A DNA stretch of 64,000 nucleotides, from the IMG/VR virus record IMGVR_UViG_3300042453_002472, positions 62,001 to 126,000 of that record; one strand, written 5' to 3'. Positions 8,528 through 17,077 of this stretch are shown here, in pieces. The first letter of the stretch is position 1; each line of letters begins with the position of its first letter. Both the position numbers and the translations under genes were made by a program. Below the pieces are notes generated by a model. The model searched no databases. It saw only the letters and a program-made list of their open reading frames with translations, and was not told the DNA's origin. This stretch comes from a virus.

Positions 8528-9193
8528 ATGACAACATCAAACAAGGAGAAAACTCCACCGAAGAACGACATTAAATTTTCAATAACATTATCAGAAGAAC
8601 AAAAACTAGCAAAAGCAAAAATTATTGAAACACCATTCAATTTTATACTAGGTAAAGCTGGGTCTGGTAAAACCTTGTTAGCAGTCCAAATTGCTTTGGA
8701 TATGTTTTTTAAACGACAAATAAACAAAATCATTATAACACGTCCTACCGTATCAAATGAAGATAATGGATTTTTACCCGGCTCATTGAATGAAAAGATG
8801 GAGCCATGGTTAGTGCCGCTTCGAAGCAATATGCGTAAGGTATACAATAAACCGGATATACTGGAAAAAATGGAAAAAGAAGAAAACATTGAATTGGTTT
8901 CTTTAGCACATTTCCGAGGACGTACTTTTGATCATGCAATTTGTATTGTGGATGAATTTCAGAATTTAACCAAACAACAATTACAAATGGTGTTGTCTCG
9001 ATTAGGTAAAGACAGTTTAATGATATTAACTGGCGATAAATATCAGATAGATTTAAAATTTACAAATGATTCGGCAGTGCATGAAGTTCCTAAATTAACT
9101 AAGTCTAGATTTGTGAATGAAATTATATTGTTAGATAATCATCGACATGAAGCATTAGATGAAATTTTAAAGCTCTTAAATGAGACGTATTGA
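8528..9193 (+). CDS. phoH: PhoH-like ATPase
   Basis: P-loop ATPase of the PhoH family, common in aquatic phages, with unclear role (RNA-related or phosphate-stress linked in bacteria). Walker A is GKAGSGKT at 42-49, followed by the family signature TRPTVSNEDNGFLPGSLNEKM at about 71-91 and Walker B ICIVDEFQN (Asp142, Glu143). The sensor segment MILTGDKYQID follows. At 221 residues it corresponds to the C-terminal ATPase domain alone, without the PIN domain of long PhoH proteins. Embedded among late structural genes. Confidence 0.92.
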   Translation: MTTSNKEKTPPKNDIKFSITLSEEQKLAKAKIIETPFNFILGKAGSGKTLLAVQIALDMFFKRQINKIIITRPTVSNEDNGFLPGSLNEKMEPWLVPLRSNMRKVYNKPDILEKMEKEENIELVSLAHFRGRTFDHAICIVDEFQNLTKQQLQMVLSRLGKDSLMILTGDKYQIDLKFTNDSAVHEVPKLTKSRFVNEIILLDNHRHEALDEILKLLNETY

Positions 9194-9209
9194 TATTTAT
9201 ATATAAAAA
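9191..9209 (+). promoter_or_regulatory. Late-type box before gp13
   Basis: TGATATTTATATATAAAA overlapping the end of phoH, about 10 bp before the gp13 ATG, with AAGGA between. Confidence 0.45.
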
Positions 9210-9218
9210 GGAAACATA

Positions 9219-10457
9219 ATGGATTATAGTGTATCAAAGCCCATATGGCCCGGTTCTTCTTCATTTACAACTGGATCTACACCATTTGGATTTTTTGATA
9301 CAGATCCATTATTTCAACAACAAGCCGATCGATTTGCTAAATATGCAGCACAACATGTTGGATATCCTATTATGGATGTTGAATTAGTTGATGTTAATTT
9401 TTATACTGCATTTGAAGCTGCTGTTATAGAATACTCAAATCAAATCAATCAAATTAATATAACTAACAATTTGATGAGTACATTGGGTATCCAAACCGGA
9501 TCTAGCTTCTTAGGTCCGCAAGGTTTTACCGGAGCAGTAGTTGGAAGCTCTTTAGGATACATTACAAAACTATCTAGAGCATATGGTACTGAAGCTGATT
9601 CTGGTGGTACTGTAAAATGGAGAAAAGTACAGATAGATATGATTCCTGGTCAGCAGACATATAGTATGCGCGCAGCTGTATCTTCATCATTAGCAGCAGA
9701 ATCATCATCATTATCTCCAACTAGCTCAATTGAAATTAAACGAGTATTACATACACCACCGCCAGCAATTGTTAGATATTTTGATCCATTTGTTGGTACT
9801 GGATTAGGATCGCAACAACTTTTAGATTCATTTAACTTTGGAGGATTTTCACCTTCTATTAGTTTCATGATGATGCCAATACATGCAGATTTGTTAAGAC
9901 TACAATCGATTGAATTCAATGACCAGGTACGTAAGTCTCATTATTCATTTGAAATACATGGCGATGATATTAAGTTTTATCCAATACCAACATCAGGCAC
10001 CGGTAGTTCAGCATCTACTATATTCTATGGTCAAGTATGGGTAGAATATATATTTGCCGATGAAAAAGATAAGGATGCCTTATTATTTGGTAATACAGCA
10101 CTTTTAAACGGCGTTGTGAGTGACGCATCTAATATACCATATACATATCAAACATACAGTAGCATTAATGATATGGGGCGATCTTGGATAATTAAATATG
10201 GTGCTGCACTTGTAAAAGAAATGTTAGGATTTGTACGTAATAAATATTCATCAATTCCAATACCTAATTCCGAAGTTACATTGAACGGTGGAGATTTAAT
10301 TTCACAGGGACAATCGGAAAAAGATGCATTAATAACGCAGTTGAGAGAATTTTTAGATAAATTGACAAAAGAACAAATGCTAACACGACAAAATGCTGAA
10401 TCAACTCAGATGCATGAAATTTTAGCAAAAGTTCCATTGAAAATATATGTTGGATAG
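9219..10457 (+). CDS. gp13: Neck / head-completion protein (gp13-like)
   Basis: Part of the ring that closes the filled head and joins it to the tail. The first 90 residues carry the conserved pattern FFDTDPLFQQQADRFAKYAA, VGYPIMDVEL and FYTAFEAAVIEYSNQIN seen in gp13 proteins of T4-like marine phages. Later come WSYGAALVKEMLGF-like helices (IIKYGAALVKEMLGFVRNKYSSI) that are typical of the C-terminal region. At 412 residues it is longer than T4 gp13 (309), with extra serine-rich stretches at about 145-175. It is followed 8 bp later by the gp14-like gene, as in T4. Confidence 0.8.
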   Translation: MDYSVSKPIWPGSSSFTTGSTPFGFFDTDPLFQQQADRFAKYAAQHVGYPIMDVELVDVNFYTAFEAAVIEYSNQINQINITNNLMSTLGIQTGSSFLGPQGFTGAVVGSSLGYITKLSRAYGTEADSGGTVKWRKVQIDMIPGQQTYSMRAAVSSSLAAESSSLSPTSSIEIKRVLHTPPPAIVRYFDPFVGTGLGSQQLLDSFNFGGFSPSISFMMMPIHADLLRLQSIEFNDQVRKSHYSFEIHGDDIKFYPIPTSGTGSSASTIFYGQVWVEYIFADEKDKDALLFGNTALLNGVVSDASNIPYTYQTYSSINDMGRSWIIKYGAALVKEMLGFVRNKYSSIPIPNSEVTLNGGDLISQGQSEKDALITQLREFLDKLTKEQMLTRQNAESTQMHEILAKVPLKIYVG

Positions 10458-10465
10458 GAGTAAAT

Positions 10466-10984
10466 ATGGCACTTTTTGGCGGAATGCGGGACGCAAAATT
10501 TTTAGCATCAATCAATGCAGAACTACTAAATTCCATAATAGACACTGAAATTGAATTTTTCAAATTAATTGTTGAACGAAGCGATTCAAATGTATATGGC
10601 GAATCTGAATCAAAATCATATTATGATTCAATTTTAATTCCATGTTTAATCACAAAAGAAACTAAAAATGCTGTTATGGATGATTACGGTCATACATATA
10701 CTCGTACGGCACAATTTGCAATAACGCGTGATATATTAGAACGAGCTGATTTTTATCCTGAAGTAGGTGATATAATATTCTGGGACAATGAATATTATGA
10801 ACTTGATAACGTAGATGCTAATCAGTATTTTACGGGTAAAAATCCAGACACTTGGCCAAACGGCGATAAACATGGTTATAGTGTGTCTGTTCTATGTGAT
10901 GCTCATGCAACACGACAAACACCAACAGGTATCACAAATATCAGAAGAGGTGGAAATAACAATTTTGCATATAAAGGATTTTAA
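10466..10984 (+). CDS. gp14: Neck protein (gp14-like)
   Basis: Second head-tail neck protein. The 172 residues include a YGESESKSYYDSILIPCLI region and YPEVGDIIFWDNEYYELDNVD, which mirrors the EGDLIYFPMDNSLFEI segment of T4 gp14. It is shorter than T4 gp14 (256). An AGGAG ribosome site lies before the ATG, and the last base of its stop is the first base of the next ATG. The call rests on the weak motif match plus the gp13-gp14-gp15 order. Confidence 0.75.
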   Translation: MALFGGMRDAKFLASINAELLNSIIDTEIEFFKLIVERSDSNVYGESESKSYYDSILIPCLITKETKNAVMDDYGHTYTRTAQFAITRDILERADFYPEVGDIIFWDNEYYELDNVDANQYFTGKNPDTWPNGDKHGYSVSVLCDAHATRQTPTGITNIRRGGNNNFAYKGF

Positions 10985-12204
10985 TGCCTAGATTAAATAG
11001 ACAAAATATTGATCGAAAAACAAATAAACCCAATCCCACACAAACAGAAGGATTAGGAAATGATTTGTTTTTGAATCGGGCAGAACAAATTCGACGAGAT
11101 GATGACATAATACGTACAGCAAAACGAAATATTTATGATATTGACTTTGCAATTAAATGGTTTATTGACAACGAAATACAGCCTCAAGTAACAGCTAATA
11201 GTCAAACTATCAATGTACCAGTAATTTTTTCAAATGGTGAAAAATGGGACAATGTGCGTCGATTAGGATATTTACGCGATGAAAAAGGAATGTTACAATC
11301 TCCGGTAATCATGTTGAAACGTAACTCTATGGTTGAACGAGACTCTGTTAAATCATTGGATGTTAACAGACCACAATCTGAAAACGTACGGATTTATAAA
11401 ACCAAATACAATGAACGTTCCAGATATCAAGATGAATTGTTTCCAATTCCAATTAATAACCCACAGCCATCAGAAAAAGTATATGTTGTAGATATTCCTA
11501 AATACGTAACAGTTGAATATGACATGCTACTTTGGTGTGATTTTACCACACAAATGAATTCACTGGTCGATCAAATAATGCCATATGGGCGATTTGCGTG
11601 GGGTAACGAAAACAATAAATTTTCAACAACATTAGGGTCAGTATCATTCGAAACAGTTAACACTGTTGGAGAAGACCGATTAGTTAGAGCTACTATACCA
11701 TTAACTGTATTAGGTACATTGCTATCTGAACAAGAAGCACGTAGATCCACACTTCGAAAAATGTTTTCTATTAAAAAACTTTCATTCGATCAAGTAGTCG
11801 ATGTTTCTGAAGATATATTTGCATCAACAGTAGTTCCACCTGCATTAATGCAAAGCCGCGGATATATAGCAAACGGTGGGTCGGTTTCAGTATCTGGAGG
11901 TACTACTGCTACAATTAATGCAGAAGTAATGGCATACTTGACTAATTTATCCGATAAAACAGCAGTATATGTTTCAAATAACACTGTAACTGTAACAGCT
12001 TCAGCTGCATATAATTCAGTAACAACAGTTGCTGCAACTAAAAATGAATTTAATGTTTATATAAACGGCCAATATATCGATAAAGCTCTTTATACATGGA
12101 CACCATCATTATCATCAACACAAACTATTGTTTTTGATACTATAGGCTTAGGTTATACTATTGATACATTAGATAGCGTTGTTATTAATGGGAGATGGCA
12201 ATAA
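10984..12204 (+). CDS. gp15: Tail sheath terminator (gp15-like) with C-terminal extension
   Basis: Caps the contractile sheath and tube at the head-proximal end. Residues about 50-270 match the gp15 layout: NVPVIFSNGEKW, then SPVIMLKRNSM, then YDMLLWCDFTTQMNSLVDQIMPYGRFAWG and a strand-rich end. T4 gp15 has 272 residues; here residues about 290-406 form an added S/T/V-rich domain (GGSVSVSGGTTATI...VYINGQYIDKALYTW...) that looks like a beta-sandwich decoration. The start overlaps the gp14 stop by one base, and AAGGA lies upstream. Confidence 0.75.
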   Translation: MPRLNRQNIDRKTNKPNPTQTEGLGNDLFLNRAEQIRRDDDIIRTAKRNIYDIDFAIKWFIDNEIQPQVTANSQTINVPVIFSNGEKWDNVRRLGYLRDEKGMLQSPVIMLKRNSMVERDSVKSLDVNRPQSENVRIYKTKYNERSRYQDELFPIPINNPQPSEKVYVVDIPKYVTVEYDMLLWCDFTTQMNSLVDQIMPYGRFAWGNENNKFSTTLGSVSFETVNTVGEDRLVRATIPLTVLGTLLSEQEARRSTLRKMFSIKKLSFDQVVDVSEDIFASTVVPPALMQSRGYIANGGSVSVSGGTTATINAEVMAYLTNLSDKTAVYVSNNTVTVTASAAYNSVTTVAATKNEFNVYINGQYIDKALYTWTPSLSSTQTIVFDTIGLGYTIDTLDSVVINGRWQ

Positions 12205-12518
12205 TGGCAAGGCAGTTTAAACCAGGACAATTACGTACCGGATCTCTTTATGATATATCTTCTAGTTTTGCATTAACAGCATCTTACGTCGCAAACGGTG
12301 GAGGCGGTGAATCATTTAGAATTATTAGTGGTAGCGTTATAGCTCAAGTTAACACAGTTAATGATTTATTTTTAGTTAAATCTGCTAGCATTGATTTGTT
12401 TAAAATACAATCTGATCGAGTTATTGTAGTAGCAACACAATCAGCAGAATTATCAAATCCAGCACCGAATGGCGGAATATATTTTACATCAGGTTCGTTT
12501 TTTGTAGGATTGGATTAG
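12204..12518 (+). CDS. Small fibre-like virion protein
   Basis: A 104-residue protein beginning MARQFKPGQLRTGSLYDISSSFALTASYV. The TGSLYDISSSFALTASY stretch resembles the GTASFATSASYA repeats of the large fibre proteins downstream. The rest is strand-rich with FRIISGSVIAQVN and ends FVGLD. The ATG at 12204 (overlapping the gp15 TAA) was preferred over 12195 because GGGAG sits 9 bases upstream of it. Probably a small component of the fibre or adhesin apparatus. Confidence 0.65.
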   Translation: MARQFKPGQLRTGSLYDISSSFALTASYVANGGGGESFRIISGSVIAQVNTVNDLFLVKSASIDLFKIQSDRVIVVATQSAELSNPAPNGGIYFTSGSFFVGLD

Positions 12519-12533
12519 TTAATTTAAGTTTTA

Positions 12534-12550
12534 ACATATTTATTATAAAA
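12534..12550 (+). promoter_or_regulatory. Late-type box before CDS 12570
   Basis: ACATATTTATTATAAAA followed by AAAGGA before the ATG at 12570. Confidence 0.42.
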
Positions 12551-12569
12551 AATATAGTAAAGGAATAAA

Positions 12570-13613
12570 ATGGCAGTTTGGAAAAAGGTAGTTGTATCCG
12601 GTAGTAATATATCACAACTTAATAATGATGCTGGATATTTAACCGCGGTAACACAACAAAATACATTTGCTACTATGTCTATTAACGGCATTTCTGTAAT
12701 TGCAGATTCATCCGTTGACACATTAACGTTTGCATCATCATCTGGTGCTGGATTAGATATTACTGGAAATGCAACTACAGACACTATCACATTTACTCTC
12801 GGTAGTATCCCAAATGCTAGCTTAACAAATTCATCTATTACAATAGCAGGAACTTCTGTTTCATTAGGCGGATCTATAACACAAGCACAAATCCTTAACG
12901 GATCAGGTGTCTGGTCTGGTTCAGCTCAATTACCAGCTGGTATTGTGTCATCATCTGTATTATCATCGCCGGGTCAAGGACAAGCTGTACTTACAACAAA
13001 CGGTGTAGCAGGATCGACTATCGATTTAGGTTTAGAAACTGGCGATTCGCCACAATTTGTAGGATTGACATTAACCGGTGATGCAGCAGTTAATGGCGGC
13101 GATATTACTACAACCGCCGCAACCGCCACCGTATTTAATACCAATGCTACTACTGTTAACGCATTTGGTGCAGCAACAACATTAAATTTAGGCGCTGGTT
13201 CTGGTACAACTACAGTAAATAATAGTTTAGTTGTAACTGGAGATTTAACTGTTAATGGTACTACTACATTTATTAATGTTCAAGATTTATATGTAGAAGA
13301 TAAATTTATCTTGTTAGCATCCGGATCTGCTGCATCAAGTGATGGTGGTATTATTATCGATAGAGGTTCGGATGCTGCTGGTAACATTGCATATGGATTT
13401 GATGCAGCAACAGATCGTTGGGGATTCCAATCCGGTGTCACTGATACTACCAATGCATTAGATCCGACATCTGCTGGAGGAGTTAGTGGTTCATTTGTAC
13501 CATATTTATTTACTGAAGCAAATCATGGTGCTACTAAACCAGTAACTGGTGAGTTTGCAGTTCAAGGTGCAATGTATACATCTACGGCAGGTGATATTTG
13601 GATTTATGCGTAA
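12570..13613 (+). CDS. Tail fibre / structural protein with WKKVVVSGS N-terminus
   Basis: A 347-residue beta-rich protein. The N-terminus MAVWKKVVVSGSNISQLNNDAGYL is shared with the protein at 14103 and is common at the start of fibre-like proteins of marine T4-like phages, so it is probably a virion attachment segment. The middle has the recurring GDSPQFVGLTLTGDAAVNGG and NSLVVTGDLTVNGTTTFI units typical of phage fibre shafts. The C-terminus (LLASGSAASSDGGIIIDRG...FAVQGAMYTSTAGDIWIYA) is a compact domain also widespread in such proteins. Role in host contact is inferred. Confidence 0.8.
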   Translation: MAVWKKVVVSGSNISQLNNDAGYLTAVTQQNTFATMSINGISVIADSSVDTLTFASSSGAGLDITGNATTDTITFTLGSIPNASLTNSSITIAGTSVSLGGSITQAQILNGSGVWSGSAQLPAGIVSSSVLSSPGQGQAVLTTNGVAGSTIDLGLETGDSPQFVGLTLTGDAAVNGGDITTTAATATVFNTNATTVNAFGAATTLNLGAGSGTTTVNNSLVVTGDLTVNGTTTFINVQDLYVEDKFILLASGSAASSDGGIIIDRGSDAAGNIAYGFDAATDRWGFQSGVTDTTNALDPTSAGGVSGSFVPYLFTEANHGATKPVTGEFAVQGAMYTSTAGDIWIYA

Positions 13614-13626
13614 TATTATATATAAT
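13598..13626 (+). promoter_or_regulatory. Sigma70-like promoter, near-leaderless, for CDS 13634
   Basis: TTGGAT at 13598-13603 (inside the end of the fibre gene), 17-bp spacer, TATAAT at 13621-13626, then 7 nt to the ATG at 13634. No room for a leader of more than a base or two. Confidence 0.55.
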
Positions 13627-13633
13627 AAGTTAT

Positions 13634-13822
13634 ATGGGTATCATAAATAAAATAAATAAACCGGCACATCAAGCTAATCAATCCGTAAATCAGTTAAATA
13701 CTTCTGAATTAGAATTTTTATTAACAATGTTACGTACATCCACATTAACCGGCGAACAAGTTGAATTGTTTTATAATATGGTAATCAAATTACAAAATCA
13801 ATACACCGAACAAACTAAATAG
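13634..13822 (+). CDS. Small helical protein, paralog of its neighbour
   Basis: A 62-residue protein (MGIINKINKPAHQANQ...). The ATG at 13634 was preferred to one 36 bases upstream that lies inside the previous gene and the promoter. Residues about 24-57 (SELEFLLTMLRTSTLTGEQV followed by a second helix) share a helix-T(L/I)TG-helix pattern with the next gene, suggesting a tandem duplication. Probable function in fibre assembly or regulation is unknown. Confidence 0.6.
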   Translation: MGIINKINKPAHQANQSVNQLNTSELEFLLTMLRTSTLTGEQVELFYNMVIKLQNQYTEQTK

Positions 13823-13824
13823 TT

Positions 13825-14010
13825 ATGGATTTATTTGCTATAGATTTAACACCGCAAGAAATTAGTATTTTACGACAATCATTAGATGTAATCACTATTA
13901 CTGGTAAAGATGCTAAAACTATTGCATCACTTCAGGTTAAATTAGAATCAGAGATTGCAGAAATTGCTAAACAAATGGATTCTAAACAAACCAGTAAAAA
14001 ACCTCGTTAA
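13825..14010 (+). CDS. Small helical protein, paralog of its neighbour
   Basis: A 61-residue protein with LTPQEISILRQSLDVITITG followed by a second helix (KDAKTIASLQVKLESEIAEI) and a basic tail. The layout repeats that of the gene at 13634, two bases upstream. No SD is visible. No family recognised. Confidence 0.6.
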   Translation: MDLFAIDLTPQEISILRQSLDVITITGKDAKTIASLQVKLESEIAEIAKQMDSKQTSKKPR

Positions 14011-14026
14011 TATATTTATTAATAAA
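14009..14026 (+). promoter_or_regulatory. Late-type box before the structured leader
   Basis: AATATATTTATTAATAAA directly ahead of the folded RNA leader of the fibre gene at 14103. Confidence 0.42.
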
Positions 14027-14027
14027 T

Positions 14028-14097
14028 CATTGTAGGCCGCAAGGAAGTAGGCATATACACGGCATAAGTGTATGTATCTAACCACAATGGTAGGAGT
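14028..14097 (+). promoter_or_regulatory. Folded 5' leader RNA of fibre gene, multi-branch candidate
   Basis: CATTGT (14028-14033) can pair with ACAATG (14084-14089) to close a loop holding two more stems. These are CC-GCAA-GG with a GNRA-type loop (14037-14044), and an 8-bp stem ATATACAC/GTGTATGT (14053-14060 with 14068-14075, one G-T pair) around GGCATAA. The TAGGAG ribosome site follows at once (14091-14096). No known riboswitch was recognised. The high G+C of part of this leader stands out from the AT-rich surroundings. Confidence 0.45.
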
Positions 14098-14102
14098 ATA
14101 AT

Positions 14103-16265
14103 ATGCCAGCATGGAAAAAAGTCATAGTATCCGGATCGGATGCTGCATTAAATTCTTTATATTCGCCTAGTATAACTGGGTCTCTACTTGGGACAGCCTC
14201 ATTTTCTCTAACAGCTTCTAACATAACACCTGCTATATCGAATGATGCAGACACTCGAGTGTTAACTGCTAACGGAGATGGCACATTAAATGCTGAATCA
14301 TTACTAACATTTGATGGTTCTAAATTAAGTGTACTTTATCAATCGGGAGATGAAGGTGGAGAAATACTGCTAAACAAACCGGTTACTAATACATCCCTTA
14401 CTGGTAGTGGTGTTACCATTGATGTGTATCAAAATAAAATTCGATTTTTTGAACAAGGAGGGGCTGCAAGAGGAGCATACATTGACCTAACAGCTGCAGC
14501 CGGAGGTGCTGGAACAAATCTACTATCAGGTTCTGGTGGCGGAGCTACATTTAACGGTGGTACAAATGTCAATAACAGATTGATTACAGCCACCGGAACC
14601 TCTCCAGAATTAAACGGAGAAGCGGCTTTAACCTTTGACGGCTCAGCACTTACTATGACTGGATCGTTTAACATATCTGGTTCTATCTTCAATCCTAACA
14701 GCATACACTTTTACACAACTGCGAGTGGAGTAACTCAAGTTGGGCAATTAGGTTGGGATGATGGCGCCGGCACGTTAGACTTAATGTTAAAGGGCGGAAA
14801 CGTTAATGTAGAGTTAGGTCAAGAAAATGTTGTATTGGTTTTTAATAATACAGGAACTACCTTAAACAAAGGAGAAGTAGTTTTTGTTTCCGGGTCACAA
14901 GGAAATAGACCTTCGGTTAACAGAGCGATTGGTACGACTGATGGATATTCAGCAACAACTTTAGGATTTACTGCAGAATCTATATTATCTGGTGCTGAAG
15001 GTTATGTTACTACATTTGGATTTATTAATAACATAAATACCAGTGGTACAATAGGCGGATCGCCAGTTTGGTTATCACCAACCACCCCAGGTGGATGGAC
15101 AACTACACAGCCACAAGCACCACAACATACAGTACTATTAGGATATATTGTTAGGGTGCATAATACCGTAGGATCTATATTTACGCATATATCAAATGGA
15201 TGGGAGATTGGGGAGTTACATGATGTTAGAGAAACTACAACTACATCATCCTTTGGTGATATATTAGTAAAATCTGGAAGCGTTTGGATTAGTGGTAGAC
15301 AGCTTACCGGATCATACGGATTAACGGGAAGTTTGTCAGCAACTTCATTTACAGGGTCACTACTAGGTACCGCATCATTCGCAACATCAGCATCATATGC
15401 TCCGGTATTCCCATACACTGGCTCAGCACAGATAACTGGAAGCTTAGGAGTTACTGGATCATTTTCTGTAAATAATGGAACTAATGTTAAACTAGATACT
15501 GCAACTAGTACATTAACAGATGATAGTAATATTAGTTCCGTAGATTGGCAAAATCGTATTTCATATGATACAACCCAACTTCAATCAATTGATTGGCAGA
15601 ACCGTTATTTATTAGATACTGCCGGTAATATATCAAGTGATTGGACAAACAGAGTTAATCTCGATTCGTCAGGTAACACATCTATAAATTGGGAAAACCG
15701 TCGAGCAGACGACACCGGAGGTAATCCATCAATAGACTGGAGTGGTACTTCTGGACTTAATATAGTAAATTATCGACCTACTATTGAAATTTCAAATGAA
15801 ACTTCTCAAGATGAATTTATTGCAACCACAACCGGGTTTGGTAGTATAGCTTCTAATTTTGCTGGTAAACTTATAGAGGTTGGCCCAAATATTGATTTGG
15901 CAGTAACAGCATCAAATACTGTATTTTTAGATACAGATGGTGTATGGAAACTAGCAGACCAATCAACAGATAATACTACAAAACTTTTAGGAATTTGTAC
16001 TAATGGGTACGTTAGAGGTGGTATCTTAATAGATGGAATAGTTACTGTAACAACCTCATCTGCTATTATAGATGTACCATATGTAAGAGGAAGTAACTTT
16101 TACGGTATGCCTGTATATTTAACCGGATCACAGTCATCCCTTACTACAACTAAACCAACCTCAGGATATGTGAGAGTGGTAGGCCATATGTACTACAACA
16201 GCGCAACAACACCTGACTATTGGATAATGAAATTTAACCCATCTAACGATTGGTATGAGATATGA
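14103..16265 (+). CDS. Large tail fibre / adhesin-like protein
   Basis: A 720-residue beta-rich protein with the shared N-terminus MPAWKKVIVSGSDAALN. SLLGTASFSLTASNI near the start and SLLGTASFATSASYAP near residue 420 are shaft-like repeats. Residues about 470-560 hold five SxDWxNRxxxDxxGN units (SSVDWQNRIS, QSIDWQNRYL, SSDWTNRVNLD, TSINWENRRAD, PSIDWSG), a distinct short repeat. Other parts (AVEFNNTG-like VLVFNNTGTTLNKGEVVFVSG; GFTAESILSGAEGYVTTFG) are found in phage structural proteins that carry capping or decoration domains. It overlaps the next gene by ATGA. Confidence 0.8.
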   Translation: MPAWKKVIVSGSDAALNSLYSPSITGSLLGTASFSLTASNITPAISNDADTRVLTANGDGTLNAESLLTFDGSKLSVLYQSGDEGGEILLNKPVTNTSLTGSGVTIDVYQNKIRFFEQGGAARGAYIDLTAAAGGAGTNLLSGSGGGATFNGGTNVNNRLITATGTSPELNGEAALTFDGSALTMTGSFNISGSIFNPNSIHFYTTASGVTQVGQLGWDDGAGTLDLMLKGGNVNVELGQENVVLVFNNTGTTLNKGEVVFVSGSQGNRPSVNRAIGTTDGYSATTLGFTAESILSGAEGYVTTFGFINNINTSGTIGGSPVWLSPTTPGGWTTTQPQAPQHTVLLGYIVRVHNTVGSIFTHISNGWEIGELHDVRETTTTSSFGDILVKSGSVWISGRQLTGSYGLTGSLSATSFTGSLLGTASFATSASYAPVFPYTGSAQITGSLGVTGSFSVNNGTNVKLDTATSTLTDDSNISSVDWQNRISYDTTQLQSIDWQNRYLLDTAGNISSDWTNRVNLDSSGNTSINWENRRADDTGGNPSIDWSGTSGLNIVNYRPTIEISNETSQDEFIATTTGFGSIASNFAGKLIEVGPNIDLAVTASNTVFLDTDGVWKLADQSTDNTTKLLGICTNGYVRGGILIDGIVTVTTSSAIIDVPYVRGSNFYGMPVYLTGSQSSLTTTKPTSGYVRVVGHMYYNSATTPDYWIMKFNPSNDWYEI

Positions 16266-17074
16266 GTAACGTAAGCAAAATAAACGGTTTTCAAATAACA
16301 GCAGAGAGTGCTTCATTTGCATCTACGGCTTCATTTGTCAACCCACTTAATCAACAAGTAGTAATTACAGGTTCAATTACACAGAATGCTTCAACAGCTT
16401 CATTTGGTGGAATAGTTGGAATTGGAACAACTACCCCAGCTCATAGTCTTCATATATCTACAACCTCAACCCAACCAAATATAATTGGAACTAATTCAGC
16501 CCCAGTATCTATGAAAATAGGTCATGGTTATGATCTTGGATCTAGTAATAATATTACTTCAAAAATAGAATTTAATCATAATGCTGGAACGAATTTTTAT
16601 GCAGATGATATAATATTTAGCACTTCACCCTCTACTACTTTACCTTCTAATTCAGATTCATCAATTGAACGAATGCGTATTACTTCAACAGGTAATACTC
16701 TTATAACTGGTTCATTAACTATAACAGGAAGTCAAGTAATAACTGGTTCATTACGTGGAAATGTATCCACACTTTCCATTTCATCAAATACTGCTTCACT
16801 TAATATGTCTTTTGGTAACTTCTTTATTTTAAATTTAGTAAATGGAGCAAACACCCATATTAACCCAACTAACCTACAACCAGGACAAACAGTCAATATT
16901 AGAGTAAATCAAGGTTCAGCTGGAACAGGTACAGTAAGTTTTCCATCTACCGTTGATCAACCAAGTGGTTCTGCATATACTGGTTCACAAATATCAAACG
17001 CAATTGATATTGTAACAATGATTACATTTGATTCAACAACAGTATTTTTAAGTTCTGTAAGAAATATGATATAA
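16262..17074 (+). CDS. Fibre-like structural protein
   Basis: A 270-residue beta-rich protein beginning MSNVSKINGFQITAESASFASTASF. SASFASTASF and TGSLTITGSQVITGSL are shaft repeats of the kind seen in the neighbouring fibre genes, and MSFGNFFILNLVNGANTHINP with PGQTVNIRVNQG forms a C-terminal domain common in marine phage structural proteins. Translationally coupled to the 14103 gene (ATGA). Its role in the fibre is inferred. Confidence 0.75.
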   Translation: MSNVSKINGFQITAESASFASTASFVNPLNQQVVITGSITQNASTASFGGIVGIGTTTPAHSLHISTTSTQPNIIGTNSAPVSMKIGHGYDLGSSNNITSKIEFNHNAGTNFYADDIIFSTSPSTTLPSNSDSSIERMRITSTGNTLITGSLTITGSQVITGSLRGNVSTLSISSNTASLNMSFGNFFILNLVNGANTHINPTNLQPGQTVNIRVNQGSAGTGTVSFPSTVDQPSGSAYTGSQISNAIDIVTMITFDSTTVFLSSVRNMI

Positions 17075-17077
17075 GTT

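Noticed and set aside
15002-15418. Minus-strand reading frame of 138 codons in the fibre gene
   Set aside because: Low-complexity antisense of the fibre coding sequence; no ribosome site or promoter.
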